Assembly: GCA_937951615.1 (NCBI GenBank) | Contig: CALFBH010000077.1 | Coordinates: 1 to 64,000, forward strand | Reading direction: 5' to 3' | DNA: 64,000 bases | Source: an uncultured Saprospiraceae bacterium | GTDB taxonomy: Bacteria; Bacteroidota; Bacteroidia; Chitinophagales; Saprospiraceae | Part shown: piece after piece, positions 62,509-64,000 of the stretch | Layout: each line of letters starts with the position of its first letter | Numbering within the stretch: position 1 is the stretch's first letter | Notes under the pieces: generated by a model | Told to the model about the DNA's origin: nothing | The model's database searches: none | The model's input: the letters and a program-made list of their open reading frames with translations, nothing else | Translations under genes and position numbers: made by a program

Positions 62509-62569
62509 GTAGCACAGACATTCCTGTCTGTATCTGAACAGAGCTTACAGACAGGAATGTCTGTGCTAC
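62509..62569. terminator. Perfect 24-bp stem-loop over the xdhA stop codon
   Basis: GTAGCACAGACATTCCTGTC extended to 24 nt (62509-62532) is the exact complement of 62546-62569, with a 13-nt loop. The xdhA TAG (62568-62566 on minus) is inside the arm. The long GC-containing stem should block or slow polymerase after xdhA and protect its 3' end. Confidence 0.75.
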
Positions 62570-63972
62570 ATTTTTATGAGTTTTTGAAGTTGAAATATCT
62601 CAGGGTCGATTTGCAGAAAATGTGCTAGGAAAAGCTGTCGCAACAAAAGGCGTTTATACTGTGCCGAGCCTCTTGCATCGCTGATAGGGCTAACCTCGTC
62701 ATTCAGGACTTCGATGGCAGCCTCAAGCGTGGCTTCGTTCATCACTTTGCCTTGCAAATACCCGCAGGTTTTGTGCAGATACATCGGAATGGGGCCAACA
62801 CCGCCAGCCGACAAGTGGATGGTTGTTATCGTATTATCAGCAGCTAGTTCTATCCAGGAACCACTATTCACGCCGGCAATGTCTAAGTATTTTCGCTGAC
62901 TGACTTTTTCAAAATGAACATGAGCATTCGCAGGTGGAATGTCGAACCGAATCTGTTCCAAAATTTCGCCGGGCTGCAAATCCATTTTTTTATAATCCAG
63001 ATAAAAATATTTTAGTTGGAGCGTTCGTCTGCTGCCTTTATTGTTTAGCACAATTTCGCTGTCCAGCGATAATAACCAAATCGTAAAATCGCCAATCGGG
63101 GAAGCATTGATCAAGTTGCCACCAATCGTCGCCATATTGCGAATCTGCGTAGAAGATAATAGTTTGAACACATATTCTGAATGGGGTAAAGCCTGATTGA
63201 ATAATTCGGAACGATACAAGTCACCCATCGTCATAGATGCGCCAAAAATACATTGATTATCAATGATTTCAATTGTTTTCAAAGCAGGATTATCGTATAA
63301 AGGCAGCACATCAGCCGCATACATTTTATAAGGCTTTTGTACATACAAATCCGTACCACCGCCTACCCGCATATTAGCAGATTCAGCTATAGTAGCCGGC
63401 TGTGGAATCTTATTAAGACGACTTAGAATGTCTTCAAAATAAGCGGGAATATAGCCTTGCTGCACCAAGTCCGCAATACTCATCTTAGTCGAGCCATTCA
63501 GCGATTCATAAATCGATTTGGCTGCTCGTTCGATAGATTTGTAGCCTGTACAGCGACAAATATTTCCATCAATATTTTCCAATATATAGCTTTCACTTAT
63601 GGATTGCCCCGACAATAACGCGCCCGTCAGAGAAACCACAAAACCTGGTGTACAGAAACCACATTGTGTTCCATTTGTAGCCACCATAGCTTCCTGAACA
63701 GGCGTCAGTTTATCCATGTTCAGTCCTTCTATAGTCACAATGTGTTTGCCCTGCGCATTGGCTAGTGGCATGATGCAGGACGTCATGGACTGATAGACTA
63801 TTTTGTCGCCTTGTTCATTGCCGACCAGGACGGTGCAGGCACCACATTCTCCTTCTTTACACACGAGTTTCATTCCCGTCAGGTGGCGTTTTTTTCGGAT
63901 AAAATCCAATAGAGCCATACCTGCCGGCTCACTTGTCTTGATGTGTGTATTATTGAGTATAAATTCTGTCAT
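62566..63972 (-). CDS. xdhA: Xanthine dehydrogenase, small subunit (2Fe-2S and FAD)
   Basis: The 468-aa protein joins two [2Fe-2S] domains (CKEGECGACTVLVG, then CGFCTPGFVVSL and CRCTGYKSIE) to a FAD-binding domain (MRVGGGTDLYVQKPY, TIGGNLINASPIGDFTIWLL). This fusion is the normal XdhA layout. It passes electrons from the Mo site of XdhB to NAD. Its start is complete (ATG at 63972) and only 28 bp of the window lie upstream, so the promoter is outside. The stop codon is inside a 24-bp stem-loop. Confidence 0.94.
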   Translation of the reverse strand: MTEFILNNTHIKTSEPAGMALLDFIRKKRHLTGMKLVCKEGECGACTVLVGNEQGDKIVYQSMTSCIMPLANAQGKHIVTIEGLNMDKLTPVQEAMVATNGTQCGFCTPGFVVSLTGALLSGQSISESYILENIDGNICRCTGYKSIERAAKSIYESLNGSTKMSIADLVQQGYIPAYFEDILSRLNKIPQPATIAESANMRVGGGTDLYVQKPYKMYAADVLPLYDNPALKTIEIIDNQCIFGASMTMGDLYRSELFNQALPHSEYVFKLLSSTQIRNMATIGGNLINASPIGDFTIWLLSLDSEIVLNNKGSRRTLQLKYFYLDYKKMDLQPGEILEQIRFDIPPANAHVHFEKVSQRKYLDIAGVNSGSWIELAADNTITTIHLSAGGVGPIPMYLHKTCGYLQGKVMNEATLEAAIEVLNDEVSPISDARGSAQYKRLLLRQLFLAHFLQIDPEIFQLQKLIKM

Positions 63973-64000
63973 TCTTATAGTGACTAGTAATTGGTTGATT

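Overview
The window reads as chromosomal DNA of a Bacteroidota bacterium, most likely a Saprospiraceae-like lineage (inference). The signs are type IX secretion (T9SS) C-terminal sorting domains on several very large secreted proteins, SprB-type repeats, a C25 (gingipain/PorU-family) protease, TTG-N18/19-TAnnTTTG promoters, and many palindromic or phrase-like intergenic repeats. I saw no rRNA, tRNA, CRISPR array, prophage or transposase.

Layout. 1-3.2 kb: remains of a ParE-type toxin-antitoxin pair, a secreted repeat protein and an NDH-2-type dehydrogenase. 3.6-8.3 kb: a giant C25 protease. 8.5-14.4 kb: YqgE/AlgH, a conserved partner, a DUF433/DUF5615 toxin-antitoxin pair, DUF2809, a TdeIII-like restriction-modification pair behind a good promoter, and xseA. 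14.6-16.1 kb: a 167-bp palindromic element in front of an ECF sigma gene with a membrane-protein partner, then 41-bp repeats. 16.1-23.1 kb (minus strand): an aerobic carbon monoxide dehydrogenase cluster coxM-S-L-D-E plus an XdhC/CoxF-like protein. CoxL carries the form I motif AYRCSFR, and inverted repeats sit at three of the junctions. 23.3-29.8 kb: a secreted beta-propeller-like protein, DUF1963, a coiled lipoprotein, a second palindromic element, a small conserved protein, a bacterial PARP with a WGR domain and complete H-Y-E triad, and an ACMSD-like amidohydrolase.

29.9-38.2 kb: glnS overlapping tail to tail with a histidine kinase, a saccharopine-dehydrogenase-like protein, a methyltransferase with an operator-like palindrome, a PAP2 phosphatase, a PIN toxin-antitoxin pair, a GNAT protein and a lipoprotein. 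38.2-56.1 kb: secreted proteins, including a 1642-residue Ig-like adhesin and two neighbouring proteases (trypsin-like and M43) that share a roughly 540-residue C-terminal SprB-repeat/sorting chassis. 56.2-58.7 kb: two glycosyltransferases joined in one frame by a linker translated from intergenic-type repeats. 58.9-64 kb: an RDD membrane protein and xanthine dehydrogenase subunits (xdhB, xdhA) separated by two palindromic repeats.

How the parts fit. The Cox and Xdh enzymes form a molybdenum-hydroxylase theme, with CoxD, CoxE and XdhC as maturation factors. The secreted proteases and adhesins form a surface/T9SS theme. The most unusual items are the paired palindromic elements whose arms have diverged in step, the repeat-bridged glycosyltransferase fusion, the PARP locus, and the form I CO dehydrogenase cluster in a Bacteroidota background.
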